64,000 nt of DNA from Crossaster papposus (GCA_037893245.1 JBAIAA010000659.1:558001-622000); one strand, 5' to 3'; positions 1-31,224 are shown, counted from the first letter of the stretch. The notes: a model not told the origin generated them from the sequence alone. Translations and numbers: made by a program.

Positions 1-1375
1 TAATGATTGTACATGTACCTGTAGGCATCCAGCCAAAGGATTGCGCTAGATATACTGTAATTAATCCAAAAAATTTAATTTTATATCAACAAAATCGTGA
101 TTGTCGCTCGCCGGTCGCGAAAAAAACAAGAACAACATAAGAACCATTGCCTGACGGCAGTTGAAAACGAATGCCGTTTTTCTTGCTTTTCTCAGCATCC
201 ATGATTGTAAAACTCCGGACAGGCCAGTTAAAGGTAGTATACACCATTGGTAATTGCTTGAATTATCATGAATGGGTAGATTTGGGGGGTTGTATTTCAT
301 AGTAAATATCGTTTAACTGACTTTTCCAAAGTTTTACAATCATGGATGCCGAGAAAAGCACGAAAAACAGGTTTTTTTGGAATAATTACAGGATATCTAG
401 CGCAATCCTTTTGCTGAATGCCTAGAATCATTATTTACTTTCAATTGAGTAAGGTATTTCTTAAAGATTCGTTAGTAAATATTTTCGATATCTGCAAATG
501 GTGAATACTACCTTTAAACGATATTTACCCTAAAATACAACCACCCAAATCCACCCATTCATGATAATTCAAGCAATTACCAATGATGTATCCTACCTTT
601 AAAGGTATTATACACCATTGGTAAATGCTTGAATTATCATGAATGAGTGGATTTGGAAGGTTGTATTTTATAGTAAATATCGTTTAACTGACCTGTCCGA
701 AGTTTTACAGTCATAAATGCCGAGAAAAGCACGAAAAACAGGTTTTTTTTTGAATAATTACAGGATATCTAGCGCAATCCTTTTGCTGAATGCCTAGAAT
801 CATTATTTACTTTTAATTGAGTAAGGTATTTCTTAAAGATTCGTTAGTAAATATTTTTGATATCTGCAAATGGTGAATACTACCTTTAAACGATATTTAC
901 CCTAAAATACAACCACCCAAATCCACCCATTCATGATAATTCAAGCAATTACCAATGATGTATCCTACCTTTAAAGGTATTATACACCATTGGTAAATGC
1001 TTGAATTATCATGAATGAGTGGATTTGGAAGGTTGTATTTTATAGTAAATATCGTTTAACTGACCTGTCCGAAGTTTTACAGTCATAAATGCCGAGAAAA
1101 GCACGAAAAACAACGTTTGTTTTCAACCGGCGTCGAGCAGTTATTCTTATGTTATTTGTTTTTTTGTGGTTTTTTTTTTTTTTCGCGATCGCCGTCCGGC
1201 TTTATAGAATTTTTTTTTCGGAATAATTTCAGAATAATTACAAGATATAGTGCAATCATTTTGCTGGATGCCTAGAATCATTACTTACTTTCAAATGAGT
1301 AAGATATTTCTTAATAATTCGGTAGTAATTTTTTTCGATATCTGCAAATAGTGTATGGATACCTTTAACTGAGGA
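1..1375. mobile_element. Cluster of TTAA inverted-repeat elements (family M1)
   Basis: A mosaic of copies of one ~390-bp family whose ends read TTAAAGGTAG(T/G)ATACACCATT. It includes a tandem arrangement with a period of about 372 bp (for example ccacccaaatccacccattc at 541 and 913) and head-to-head joins. The short ORFs in it are not genes. Confidence 0.8.
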
Positions 1376-2737
1376 TCTGTAGTGTGGAGGTTGCTGGTGG
1401 TTTTGGAGGTTATTGTGTGTGTGGAAAGGGTGATGGAATGTACATGTGTATATACTTGAATACATATTTTTACATTCACATTTGGCTAAAATAAAACAAA
1501 TGTTACGTTTCCCATCACCCGACTGACCCCAGACTTTTGGATTTACATACCGGTAGGGTAGGCAGCTAATATTTAAAATTTTAGTCATTTCAAACAAAAT
1601 TTATTAACGTGCATCTTTTTGTGGAAGTGACAAAATATTCAAAAGAAACAAGTTGGAGTCTAAGCAAATTTGTTGTGCTTACATGTTTTATGAAATTGGG
1701 CCCAAGTACTATACTAGAACATGCATTTTATAAAGAAGACGTACGGTACATGTACATGTACATCGATTCTTTTCGTACGTTGCGTTATGGAGACAATCCA
1801 TAGGGTTTGTGTGCTAAGGAAAATCTTTCTAATCTAGAACTCGGAACACTCTAAAATTCTAAAATTTTAACATCACCCTAATTTGTCTTCTACATTTTCT
1901 GTCATTATATCCTAACCCAATTTTACCTTGTTCTACCATTACTGAAGACCCAACGTGCTATGGGGACTTGAAAATGTCCCCACAGCACTACTCGGTCTGT
2001 TTTTTTTTACAAACAAAAAAACCTGTCCCCACAACTACATGTACATGTGTGTACATGTACGGCCGTCTCAAGGCAAAACAATGTAAGTTGTGTGCAAATC
2101 ACATTAGAGTTGAATTGTTTTGCCTTGAGACGGCCATACATGTAGGTGGAGGCTACATGTAGAACACATGTACCGGTACAGTGTACATTTATCAAACCCA
2201 ACTTCATATTAATAATTATGTGATATTACACAGTCAATGGACATGACTGATGGGTTGTTTTGTCTTCATAGCAACAGGAGTCTGACATTGGAGGCTTTTA
2301 TCCATTCATGTAAATAACAGGCATCCAACATTTCCTTAAATCAGCTGAGTGGGTTGCATTCCAAACGCTACTCACCAAGACGCACGCACACAGTCGAGTT
2401 AGTCGTGCGGTAAGGACATTCTTTATCGCGCAAGAACTCATACGTGAACCAACACGCATGCGCAAGTATTTAATTCGTTATGAAGTCGTGAACATGGAGA
2501 AGAAAAAAAATTCAACCTCGAGTTCACCACTGGTGAACACGAGTTACCAGGCGATTAGAACGCCATTATACGACTCGTGAACACGATAAACACAACGCGA
2601 TTGGAACGCAGCATTACATGTACATGTACTGTACTTCTCATGTGTGCAAAAACAAATTGAAAAACATCTGTGTAAAAAAAAATCGCATGCAGCTTGGAAT
2701 TTGCTTGTTTATATTTATATAACTTTTCAATTGCATG
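1376..2737. other. Non-coding, no gene recognised
   Basis: Apart from the inverted repeat at 2061-2135 and a fragment of M11 near 1669-1706, I see nothing interpretable. Short ORFs lack codon-like structure. Confidence 0.6.
2061..2135. repeat. Perfect 22-bp inverted repeat
   Basis: GGCCGTCTCAAGGCAAAACA(AT) at 2061-2082 and its exact complement at 2114-2135, spacer 31. Flanked by tacatgta motifs. Confidence 0.85.
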
Positions 2738-3028
2738 GGGGGAGTCGAGTTGGTGTAGCGGTTCTTTCCTCGCCTTCCACCACTATGACCCGGGTTCGAA
2801 TCCGGCCTGGGTCAATATGTGGATTGGGTTTTCAGTCCCTGCCTGACTCCGTGGGTTTTTCCCCAGGATATTCTTCTGGGGTTTTCCTCCCACCTCTAAA
2901 ACTGTAACTTCTTCACATTAATTGTTGAATGAAATAAAAAATTGTTGAATGAAATTTGTTCCCGCCGTGAATATAGCCATTGATGCTGGTACGGCGTTAA
3001 ACCCTAAAAACTCGCTCACTCACTCACT
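2738..3028 (+). repeat. tRNA-derived SINE, full copy
   Basis: Head with tRNA-like A box (ttggtgtagcggtt) and B box (gggttcgaatccgg), a conserved body (tgtggattgggttttcagtc) and a (ctca)n tail. It will not fold as a tRNA with a normal acceptor stem. Confidence 0.8.
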
Positions 3029-5030
3029 CAATTGCATGGCCTGATTTCGCTGCCAGAAATTTGTATGGGGTAGAGGCATAAATGGCTGCCACAACATATG
3101 TAAACAAAATTAGGGTTTTCAAAATTTCATTTGTAAATATTTGACATCATTTGGCATTCCTGCTGTTATTACCGGTACATATCCTCATTGGCATTACATA
3201 TCATACTGTACCCCAGCCTTCCATATTTCTCTTCTTGGAAATTCCTAGCTAAGCCTTTTAGGTTATAATGATGGACCACACTGTCTTCTTAGTTTCATAA
3301 CCATTTGTGCTGACTGACGGCATACCATGCACACTGCACAGGTCCCATTGGTATACACAGGTGCATATGTCGTTAGCGGTAGTAACCCAGTCAAAACTGA
3401 CAACAAGTTTATTATGACTAAGGACCCATACCAAGTACATAGCATCAGCAGAAATACACAAATGACTTGTACATTTATGCAGATGTGTTGATGTTTTGGC
3501 TCTCAGTTTACCCACAGCAGGAGAAACAAAAATCACTTCCGAGACAATAAACAGCCCTTTACGTAAAAATGTATTTTGCAACATCAGACTAATTTTTGCA
3601 GAGTGGGTGACAAATATACTATTTACTGGTCCTAAACATGGCGGATCCAGGTGGATAAGGGAGGATCGGAAAAAGGGCACTGCCCCAATCCCCCCCCCCC
3701 AAAAAAAAAAAAAAAAAAAAAAAATAAAAATAAAATAAAAAAATTATATTAATAACAAATAATATAAAATTATAATAAATAATATAAAATATAAAATATA
3801 AATTATAAATTATAAAAAATATATATAAATAAAAAAGAAAAAAAGTTTTTGTTATAAAATTAATGTATTTATAAACAAAATGTTGCCTATCTTCAACACT
3901 AGCCATTAGCTACCGGTAGATGTACAATGTACATATTTTGTTTAGTTTGATATGGCAATTATACTACACACAATGTGTTAAAAGCACATGATGCGTAAAT
4001 TACCTACAGGTAACGGATCAACGACCAATCAATATTTAGAAACCCATGTATCGTGTACAATTGTCGCTCTTAGTTTTCCCACAGACTGAGTAAAAAAAGT
4101 AATGATTTTTACTTTTTTTCATCTTTGTAAGCTGTTGTGGTTGATAGAACAAATTGATGGTCAAGGTTGGAGGGGGGGGGAGACGGGGGAATGACCTTAA
4201 TTATTTAATGGAATCTTAATATTTTAGATAAGCGAGTACAGTAGACTACATTGTACTGGTAGATATAATAGTCAGGGGATACGTACAATGCGCATGTGGT
4301 TTGTTTAATCTCTAAAAAAAGAAATCTATAAATTTTCTGTAAAACATGGGTCGAAAGGATCATTTTTTGTCATGGAGGTGGCACTCACATTGAGGTATTT
4401 TACTGCTATATTGGTACCGTACAAAATATTAATTTAATTGACTTCCTGAATGTGCAGTAGACAATTTTTTTAAATTCGCCGGTGAAAATCTTCCAAGTTT
4501 AAATGTTTAAACAGTATATAAAAAAGTGTGTGGTTTTGTTTGTTTGGGGGGGGGGGGGGGGGGGGGGGGGTGAAATTACTAAACATTTCTGTAAACAAAA
4601 TTTAAATATGGCAACCAGAAACCAAAAGAAACAAGAAACCCATTTCATTTGATGCAGTGATGTAATTTATCATCATATTTTGGCTTTAGAACACCTCTTC
4701 CATGTACATGTGCAGGTACCGGTAAATACCGATATGGACAACCATTGTACAATAGTGCCCGAAAAATTAAAGATCAGGAAATTGATCACAGCTGACTGAA
4801 TATTTTCCCTCAGAGTAACCTACCGGTACAAGTCCTTGTGATTAATTTTGGGCCTAATATATCTTTTGACAAGGTCTATAAAAAGTAGATCGCTGAATCC
4901 AAGTATAGATATAATATTTCTGACCTCGGGGAAACAGACAGTACATGTACATGTACATGTTGGATGTACTGTACATGTATGTACATGTATTGTGTATGAA
5001 CAGTGATGTGAATTGTACCGGTATTTTTTA
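3029..5030. other. Non-coding, low complexity
   Basis: Contains a poly-A/AT-rich stretch (3695-3850), the G run and tacatg repeats. The ORFs here are low-complexity artefacts. It may hold the missing first SRPK exon, but no DYCKG-like coding was found. Confidence 0.5.
4546..4570. repeat. Poly-G run of 25
   Basis: Homopolymer; its length is likely uncertain in the assembly. Confidence 0.9.
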
Positions 5031-5607
5031 TTAAAGATGGACTACAACGGAATAATGATAAAGGCTGTGTTGCTGTTTTTGTTCGAGAAATGTATAATGA
5101 TTACTAATATATCATTAGTATTCAATAAAATTTGTTCCTTCATGCAAAAAAAAAACCAAAATTGATCAGCGTTCTACGACCCAGAAAAACTCAGTTTCAG
5201 CAAAAGCCCTTAACTCATGAATAATTCATACTTCGTGTGTGACGTACTACCCATGACGATTTACTCGGGTCGATCGTGTGCGTGCATTTTTACCGCAATG
5301 CGGAATAACATGGCGTCTTTACTCTCGGTTGCTCATGGGTAGTACGTCATCACTCTTCGCTGGTTTACAAGTCCGCTGGTACTATATCGTGGATTTCATT
5401 GTGGTTTTCAGTGGATCTTTGCCAGGAACCAGTACAGGGCGGGAAATTTCAAAATCTAAGAATCGAGGTCTAATTTTTTCGGTCAAATTGCAACAAAATT
5501 ATTTAGAGAAAAACATGACCGTAACAATAAAGTGTTACCTGAACACAACATAAACAAGGTCCGATAATAAATTTAATGTGTGAGTTTTCGTTGTAGTCCA
5601 TCTTTAA
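5031..5607. mobile_element. 577-bp TTAA inverted-repeat element
   Basis: Ends TTAAAGATGGACTACAACG and its complement, with TTAA at both ends. An internal inverted pair (gacgtactacccatga and tcatgggtagtacgtc) surrounds a short GC-rich part. The 91-codon ORF inside is not recognisable. Confidence 0.82.
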
Positions 5608-5927
5608 AGAAATACATGTATTGTAGTATCCTGATGCCACTTCTGCATTTGTGTACAAAGTCTATGGAGAATCAAGTATTTTCAACAAAACTGTAAACTT
5701 CCCAGTTTCAGCTTCATGTCTTTTCAACATTTTTGCAATGACTGACCAGGTTTATTAAGATTATTTTTTTGTTGTATGAAGAAAAAAAGTGGCATCAGTT
5801 TGCAACATTTTAAATTTGTATTTGTATACTCCAACTTTTTTAGGGGAGCAAAACTCCCCATTGTCTTTCTGATTGCATAAAAAACTGCAGAATACAGATT
5901 CAGTTACCACGTCTCTCTCTCCTCCCT

Positions 5928-5955
5928 CCCCCCCCCCCCCCCCCCCCCCCCCCCC
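5928..5955. repeat. Poly-C run of 28
   Basis: Homopolymer preceded by ctctctctcctccctc. Confidence 0.9.
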
Positions 5956-6496
5956 AAATATAGCTGTGTGTATTTATCAGCCACCTTTATCAAGTCTTTG
6001 TATAAGTGCATGCGCAGTTGAAATAACGATTTGTCCTGTACTGGTACATGCACTTAAACAATCTAACTGGAAGTCATTATGTTTATAAGGCCCCTAAAAA
6101 ATCTGCTTCAGGTTACCCGACCAACCCTAATTTTAGGCCCCAACCCTAAATTGTTTGTTCCCAGCAAATTGAACAAAATATAAATGCTATCTTTTCTGTC
6201 TCCACAAAACGCTTCTCAACAACCTATTTATGTCAAAAAAATCTTGTTTGCCTACTGGTTTTTTTAGGCCTAATTATTTGGCTTTTACTATTTGGCAAAC
6301 ATATTTACATGCTGATATTGGCTTCCTGATTTACAAACTTACCAAAACACACCACTAGAGGGCTCACTTCCGAGTTGTTACCCTTTTGTTTTTGCCATCA
6401 AGGACCACCTATCTCATCTTATTCATGTTAAACTCTTTAAAGGTCATCTTTCATTCTTTCATCAATTGATTAAATCACATTACTGCATCTGTGTAA

Positions 6497-23815
<17,319 letters not shown>

Positions 23816-23839
23816 CGTTGACTGCAACGTCTCGTAACA

Positions 23840-23845
23840 AATAAA
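23840..23845 (+). promoter_or_regulatory. Candidate poly(A) signal of SRPK
   Basis: AATAAA lies 25 bases after the SRPK stop. It is the nearest match, but the true 3' UTR could be longer. Confidence 0.35.
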
Positions 23846-24756
23846 TGCTTAAAAGCTCTGTTCATTTGTACAGTACACACACACACATACAATAGGATTT
23901 GTTCTTCCGTAACCGTCGCATGTTTAAATTAACGTTGTATGGCATTTTATATGACCAAAAAAAAAAGTACTATAGGGAACGAAGGTGGGCAGTTTGTGAC
24001 ATCTGTTAAAACGCGATCAAGGTTTGTGTAGTTTTTTCCCATTTTCATATTTTCTTTTTTTGTTTAGGGCTTGTTAACTCTCGTTAGGATTCTGAACCAG
24101 GGTATTACTGATTTATAACTTGAAACTGACTGTGTTTATTTCCATTCAAAAATATCATACGGATGACATACATACAACAAACGAGCGTTCAAGTACATAG
24201 TGCTGCTCCATAGAAACATTTTCTCAGCGATATGTATTTTGGTCGACTAGATCATGCATTTTCTGTCATCTTGTTCAGTCAGATTTAATAGAATGCAGTG
24301 ATTAAGGCGTTTAAATCGAGTACGATGGTGCTCGGGTTCGAGCTCTGCCAGGAACATGGTGTTTGTGCCCTTGGGCAAGACACTTAACTACAATTGCCTC
24401 TCTCTTAACAGGAGTGAACTGTGAGGCCGATTGTGTGTTAATCTCGGCTGCTGCGTGGTCTTGTGGTCTGATTAATGGGATAAGAATTATAAAGCGCTTT
24501 GAGATTGTTGATACGCTATTATTATCAGATCAAAATGTGGTGACTGAGAAATTTGAAAACAGTCCTGTTGTCATGTAATGCAAATAGGCAGAAAATGAGT
24601 GTGGTCAAATTTTGCAATCGCAGTTTGGAGCTCATTTTAATTTTTTGATCGTTTTCAAAATGTTAGTTTTGACTCACGGGTGGGGGGAAGGAGGTGTGAG
24701 CATTTCAGTCCATACATGTACAGTTTACCTATCAAAAGCCCAATTACGATAACTAT
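23846..24756. other. SRPK 3' flank
   Basis: Probable 3' UTR followed by a SINE (24281-24500). No other gene seen. Confidence 0.5.
24281..24500 (+). repeat. Second SINE-type repeat
   Basis: Contains a B-box-like gggttcgagctctgcc, then ttgggcaagacacttaacta and aaagcgctttgagattgttg. This layout is widespread in marine invertebrate SINEs. It lies about 0.5 kb after SRPK. Confidence 0.7.
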
Positions 24757-25829
24757 TTCAAACGTTTCAAAAAAAGACAATAGAAATCATATTAAAAAAA
24801 AATTGATAAGCCAGTTTGGTATAAATCCAACTGAACATGTGCACACAACAAGATTTTACTATTTTTCTTTCGAGAAAACATTTTATTGAATGCATGCAAA
24901 AGCATCGTGTGGGTAACCAGCCAATTTAAAGGTAGGATACACCATTTGCAGATGTCAACAATATTTACTACCGTATTATTAAGAAAAGTTTTACTCATTT
25001 GAAAGTAAATATTTATTCTAGGCATCCAGCAAAATGATTGCGCTAGATATCCTGTAATTATTTCGAAAAGTAGAATTTTATAAAGAAAAATTCGTGATCG
25101 CCGGCCGGCGATCGCGAAAAAACAAAGATAACATAAGAAATACTGCTCGACGCCGATTGAAAACAAACGCTGTTTTTTGTGTTTTTCTCGGCATCCATGA
25201 GTGTAAAACTTCGGACAGGTCAGTTAAACGATATTTACTATAAAATACAACCCCCCCCCCCCCCCCCCCCCCAATCTACCTATTCATGAAAATTTGAGCA
25301 ATTACCAATGGTGTATCCTACCTTTTAAACGTTAAAAAAAAAGACAATGGAAATCATATACAAAAAATAATTGATAAGCCAGTTTGGTATAAATCCAACT
25401 GAACATGTGCACAGCAAAATTTGACTATTTTTCTTTCGAGAAAACATTTCTTTGAATACATGCAAAAGCATCGTGTGGGTAACCAGCCAATTTAAAGGTA
25501 GGATACACCATTTGCAGATGTCAACAATATTTACTACCGTATTATTAAGAAAAGTTTTACTCATTTGAAAGTAAATATCGATTCTAGGCATCCAAATCAT
25601 TGCGCTAGATATCCTGTTATTATTCAAAAAAATAGAATTTTATAAAGAAAAATTTGCGATTGCCGTCAGATAACATAAGAATAACATAACATAAGAATAA
25701 CTGCTCGATGCCGGTTGAAAACAAACGCCATTATTCGTGCTTTTCTCGACATCTATGATTATAAAACTTCGGGCAGGTCAGTTAAACGATATTTACTATA
25801 AAATACAACCTGGTGTATCCTACCTTTAG
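24757..25829. repeat. Local tandem duplication with two M1 elements
   Basis: A ~570-bp block (unique flank gataagccagtttggtataa, then an M1 element) occurs twice: M1 copies at 24926-25328 and 25492-25829. The element was copied with its flank. The second copy has lost the GC hairpin. A 22-base C run sits at 25251-25272. Confidence 0.85.
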
Positions 25830-26185
25830 GGATTGTCGTGTTCTGAAGTAACATTAAAAAAAAAAAAAAATTTAGACAGCAAAGTATTTTCAAGTGTCTT
25901 GTGCGTCCACACTTTGGTTTGAACAAACGTTTCCATCGTCTTTTCGATTGCACGAAAAAAATGCGCAGAATGTTGATTCGATTACCACGTCTACCCTAGC
26001 CTGGTGTGCATTTATGTGCCACATAATGTTCAAAATGTGTGCAGATGGAATACTAAACTGGCTTTAAATTGGAAACAAATGAGGAGTTTCATCGACTTCT
26101 GTTAGTATTCAAATAATATTCTTCTAGTTTAAAACGTTTTTGAGAATAAGCTGAATGTTGCGCTTGGATCCACATTTGTTTTATC

Positions 26186-26549
26186 TTAAAGGGATCGTAT
26201 ACGTTTGGTAATTACTCCCAAAATTAATGGCAATAAAAACTTACTTAGTGGGAAGTACAGCAGCTTTGGATAGTACAATGCATTTTTTAAAACTTTTCAC
26301 TTCGAAGTACTGCGGTTATGGAAAAAGATATCACTTTTTATTCCCAAAAATGTGAATCTGAGAAGCGTTACTGCAGTGACGTTTCTCAGAGCGTGTATTC
26401 CAATGCAGATTATTCTTCCTGCGTGGACATAACCGCTTCAGATTTTCGGCAATAATTTTTAAAGGTTAGTTTTATGGTATATATCTATAACTATATAGGA
26501 TTGAAACTAACAGTGGGTTCCAATTACCAAACGTGTACGATCCCTTTAA
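26186..26549. mobile_element. M2 TTAA element (AGGGATCG ends), copy 1
   Basis: Terminal inverted repeats AGGGATCGTATACGTTTGG between TTAA duplications. The body shares cttcgaagtactgcggttat with the other copies. Non-autonomous. Confidence 0.88.
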
Positions 26550-27332
26550 AGAAAAGCCAAAATTAAGTAATCTAACAAATGTAGGTGTTAATTTGTTTAT
26601 GGTGGAGAGGGATTTATATTTGTATTCATCATTGCTGTTGTATTTTAGTTTGCACTATTTGTGCACAACCCAGACATGAAACAGTAGCACGTTCTCTTCA
26701 AAATCTACGACCCAGTTTTCCAGTTTCAAATGTTGCCATCCTTTAATTGTAAATTTACAAAGCAATAACTACGAGTATAACAAAAAAAAATAGACTTAAT
26801 TTCAACAGACAAATTTAGTCTACCCCGTTTCAAAATATGCACCCCTCTAGTGTATTGTAAATAAGTATATTTATTCATGGCTGGTTAATGAGAGCCGTGT
26901 TGTACATTTTTCGACAATATGCCACATTGGCTGGTGTTGTACATCAATTATAAGTGTACATGTACATTTTTCTCTCCCTTGTTTTTGATATTTGTAGTGT
27001 TTTGTAGTCGGTTGTGTGTTGAACTGTGTGGTAGGCATACTGTGTGGTATGCAATAGGCTAGGACTTATCTGAATTGAGGAACTAGAGTTATACACTGTG
27101 AATTATATACAATTTTTTTGTCATTTTGTGTGAAAACGAATTTGATCATCGCTCTCACTCGGAACATCTAACAAAAGAAAAACATGAATAAGGATCAAAT
27201 ATGTTAAGAGGGCCTAATATTTTGATCTTAACAAGATCTTCTTCAGAGACTAAATGACTGTGTACAAGAAACAAACATATAGGACAACAAAAAGAAAAAG
27301 AAAAACGGTGCACTAACGATGAACATCCATTG

Positions 27333-27460
27333 ATAGTTGGCACTAAATCCATTGTTACTTGGCACTAAATCCATTGTTAGTTGGCACTAAATCCATTGTT
27401 ACTTGTATTACAATGAACGTTCATTGTTAGTTGGCACTAAATCTATTGTTACTTGTATAC
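27333..27460. repeat. 22-bp tandem repeat
   Basis: Units of ttggcactaaatccattgtt a(c/g), with one insertion of tgtattacaatgaacg. Confidence 0.85.
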
Positions 27461-27643
27461 AGTGTCTGTGCTCCGAGACTATCAACAGAATTGGCAACCT
27501 CAACGAAATGATTATCTTTTTTTCATACCTCGTTATTTTTTATATATTTTGTTAAAAACATGAAAATATAAAAAGGTGTGGTATGATAGATTTTTTTTGT
27601 TTTGTAACAGCAGGGAAAATCAGAAATTCTAATCACTCCGTGT

Positions 27644-27809
27644 TTAAGGGAATATACAACTTTAGCAAACATTAAAAAAAATCAATGAACAAATTATCAC
27701 AAAATACTTCAATGGACTGTTGGGAAATGGCGGTCTATACAATACTAACCCCCAAATCCATCCATTTCTGAAAATAACAGCAAAAGCATATGATGTATAT
27801 TCCCTTTAA
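27644..27809. mobile_element. ~166-bp TTAA inverted-repeat element
   Basis: Ends TTAAGGGAATATACA and TGTATATTCCCTTTAA. A partial relative lies at 32126-32300 (gagaatatacaacatttgca). Confidence 0.75.
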
Positions 27810-28432
27810 GTTGGTAACATTTCACAGGTATATCACTAATTTTGGTAAAACATAGATTGCTGCTGCACTATAACATGCAATGTGCCACTGTGCATGCAAT
27901 GGACTTCCTGCATTAACAGCTTTTAAATCACTTACAAATAGCTGTAAAGCATGTTGCATACAAATTAGGAGGATACATAGTCAGGTGCCTGGCTGTGCTT
28001 TAAGACCAGTGTTTTTGTGTGTGTGGTATCTGGGGTGTGAGATCCAAGTACATTTTTTCCCCCAAATAATCAATAATCTCACCCGTCCAATACATGTCAT
28101 ATCACATCACATATTATTATAAGCAAAAATAAAAATTAAGGAATGTTTTCAGACGGAATTGATGTAATAGTTCACAATGAGCACTAAAACGTGTATTACA
28201 CGTTATAAATAAAATCATCAAGTACATGATATAAAATCATTAGTACTTGCTATTGCTGTATCCAATCAGCATACAACTAGCAAGTTTCCCAGTAAAAAAG
28301 TAAGCCCTGGGAACAAGGTTGACACAAACGCACCAGAATCAATGGAGCGTCAATTCATTCACAAGTCCTGACTAACACTTTGTCACCACCGAGGGCGTGT
28401 TTTAACGGTTAAACAAAACAAAATGCTTAAGC

Positions 28433-28455
28433 CCCCCCCCCCCCCCCCCCCCCCC
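28433..28455. repeat. Poly-C run
   Basis: Homopolymer in the intergenic region. Confidence 0.85.
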
Positions 28456-28551
28456 TCCCCACCCCCATCAATGGCCTATAGACCCTTTTTACATTTTTCA
28501 AACGGCCATGTAAGGGACAACTTAAACTCTTTTACATTTATTTCAAAGTAA

Positions 28552-28634
28552 ACAAAGAAATGGGTAAGGAGGGACTCGAACCTGCGACCTCCGGAATACC
28601 GGACTGGCGCTCTACCAACTGAGCTGTCTTGTTG
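28552..28634 (-). repeat. tRNA-like dispersed repeat
   Basis: Third copy, with gggactcgaacctgcgacct on the plus strand and the same flank (aaacaaagaaat). Confidence 0.72.
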
Positions 28635-28751
28635 GCGGTCTTCCAAATTGTCAGTTAGAGAGTTAATTCAGCCTATTTTTCAATTCTGGAGGCCAATTTT
28701 CTCTATGAGAAGGATGACTACTGGCATTACATCAATATGCTTGTCGTTACT

Positions 28752-29007
28752 GGGGCCAATTTTATGGAGCTGCTAAGCACAAACAAATTGCTTAGCATAA
28801 ACATTCTTTCTTGGTAAAAACAGGGTAACTAATTTTTCATGTGATGTATATTGTTTGTATCTGGTATTCAGCTGTGTTTTGGGTTTTGTTTTTTTTGCTT
28901 AGCATACAAGTACAAGGAGTTTTGATTGGTAATTCTTTTTACTGAGCAAGTTTTTTTGTACTAGGGAAATTTGTGTGCTTAGCAGTTCCATGAAATTGGC
29001 CTTGGGG
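28752..29007. mobile_element. M11 inverted-repeat element, copy 1
   Basis: Inverted ends ggggccaattttatggagct / agttccatgaaattggcctt with gctaagcaca inside both. Relatives at 38104-38514 and a fragment at 1669-1706. Confidence 0.75.
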
Positions 29008-31224
29008 TGTTAACCAGATACGTGTCTAATAAAAAATGACACCATTTTGCATTTTCTGGGCTTACTAAATAATCTTGCTTAAAGAATGTAAGTGAATAAT
29101 TACTGCTTAAACAAAAATTAGCGTGTGCTTAAATTCCTTGCGAGATATAAAAATAATGTCTTAAAATGATGTGTGTCAAAATCCAGTGTGTAATGTTCGT
29201 AATTTTTTGTATGTAACATCATTTTTTATTAACTGGTGTAAAGATTTTCATTATTTGATCAACAAGAAATCCCCTCCGATCGAATACTGAAGCTCCATTA
29301 GTGCTCATGAATAATTCATTAGCAGAAAATGTGTAAATTTGAATATGCAGTATGATTGGCCATGCAATGTGCAGTAGATTATACATGCAGTTGGGAAGCA
29401 ATTTCATTGGTTCCCAAGTTCCTAATGTGACCAAACACTTTGTGAAACAAATCTGTATAAATCCCTGGAGGAAAGTAACATAATTGTAGATATATATACA
29501 TGATACATAAATCTCAGTTCTGTGGCTAAATCAAAGATGAGAAACGGGGAAGTTTGTATTCAAAGGGAAAATGAGGCACAATTTAATTGCAATTTTCATG
29601 GGCTTTATTCACGAGTCGGCCATATTAAAGGGTTACATTGCTTTGAATCGGGCGTTTTCATGTAAACAAAATGAAGTAGATATGGTTAGGAAGCTTTTTT
29701 TTTTTTTAAAGTAGAATATAAAGATTCACACAACTGTTCCTTCAAATTGCATGGTTTTTGTTAAATTTCATGACAAATAACGTTACGTAATTTTTTAGAA
29801 CCAGATGTTTGACTCCACAAAATAACGACCGTGGTCACTAGTCGTATTTCCAGTCCCACTTGTTCTTTGAAAACGCGTGTGCCTACTACATTGTACCTCG
29901 CAGAAACCACAGACAGATAATAAAACCAGACGCGTTATTTGTCTCTACTCAGAACACCACACAGTTTGAATTATATTTTACGCGTAATAATGCGAGCATG
30001 GGTCCACGCTTGTCACGCCCGTATTCTATAGCCTACGCGAATCAATAATTATTCAGAACAGTTTTGCAAACGACGAATGCCATGTCTAGGTTTTATTTAG
30101 ATGTCACAGTAGCATGGAATTTATTTCAATTCCCAATCCTCAATTCCCAGTGTGATATCGATCGTGTATTCAATTCACTATTTGCGGCACCAGTCTGATT
30201 ACACGAGATACATCCCATCATTATTCCTTGACAGCTGGAAATGCGTCTATGGATAACCCAAAATGTCCGCCGCGTGAAACGTAAACGAGATGTTTTTCTG
30301 GGTGTCTTTTCTCGGGAACGGTAAGACATTAGGCTGGTTTCCTTTCAACCAGATGTTTGAAATGGATCAGTAAACAATCCAAAACATACCATTTGGGGAG
30401 ATTTCAAGGCAATGTGCCTCTTTACATTTTCAGAAAGTGAAGTAAAATCTTCCTTTCTTAGAACTTGAGGACAGAAATTAAAGCAATGACCTAACGTTAA
30501 TAAACTAATACCAGTCGTTTCTGACGAATATTTTGTTAAAAAATGTTGATTAAACATATCTTAATATTTTAATCCACCAACAAAAAATGTTAAAAAATAG
30601 TCGGGCACCATTCCATTCAACAGTTCACAATTTATACAATATATTTAAGGGAACACGACCAAAATGGCTTTTTCGTGAATAAGGTCCATAGAGAGTTTGT
30701 CGAACCAGAAAGACACAAGATACAGACACATGGTGAACAATGCTCACTACGGAGGGTTGCCAAAACAAATCTAGCTTTGATCTTTCTTTTTTTAGATCGG
30801 CAACTTTTTGTGCCAAGGGGTTCTGTGATACTGCTCATTTTAGTCAGTTGTGTAGAGAAAGTCCCTGTAAATATATGCAAAATAAGACGAATAACACAGT
30901 AGTGGTGAGCACTACGGTATTTGATATGCAGAAAAGATATGGTGGGAGTTAGCCGTACCGTAACAGTACTTTTAATTAAAAACAATTGTATAAAGATTAC
31001 AAGAAAATAACCATCAATTAGCGATATGTGCAGTAGTCATACTCTGGGGTTTTTAAACTTGAGAATCAGATTTAAATGGCTTTCAACGTGTATAGTTCAG
31101 GGGGAAAAGACCAAGATGGTGGCGAGATTGAAGTAAAACAAGACTGGTACCAGTAACTTAGAGTTCGCTTCATAGTGGTTTACACAATGTATGGATATGG
31201 AGACCAGACCATTATGGCCACAAA
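29008..31224. other. Intergenic, no gene recognised
   Basis: Moderately AT-rich. ORFs on both strands up to 117 codons (for example 30632-30985) have no recognisable motif. A segment at 30331-30400 recurs in the unit 2 insertion near 59160-59220. Confidence 0.5.

Noticed and set aside
3619..3906. 95-codon ORF rich in Phe/Tyr/Ile
   Set aside because: Translation of a poly-A/AT-rich simple repeat.
5278..5553. 91-codon ORF in the 577-bp TTAA element
   Set aside because: No recognisable motif, not a transposase, and lies across internal inverted repeats.
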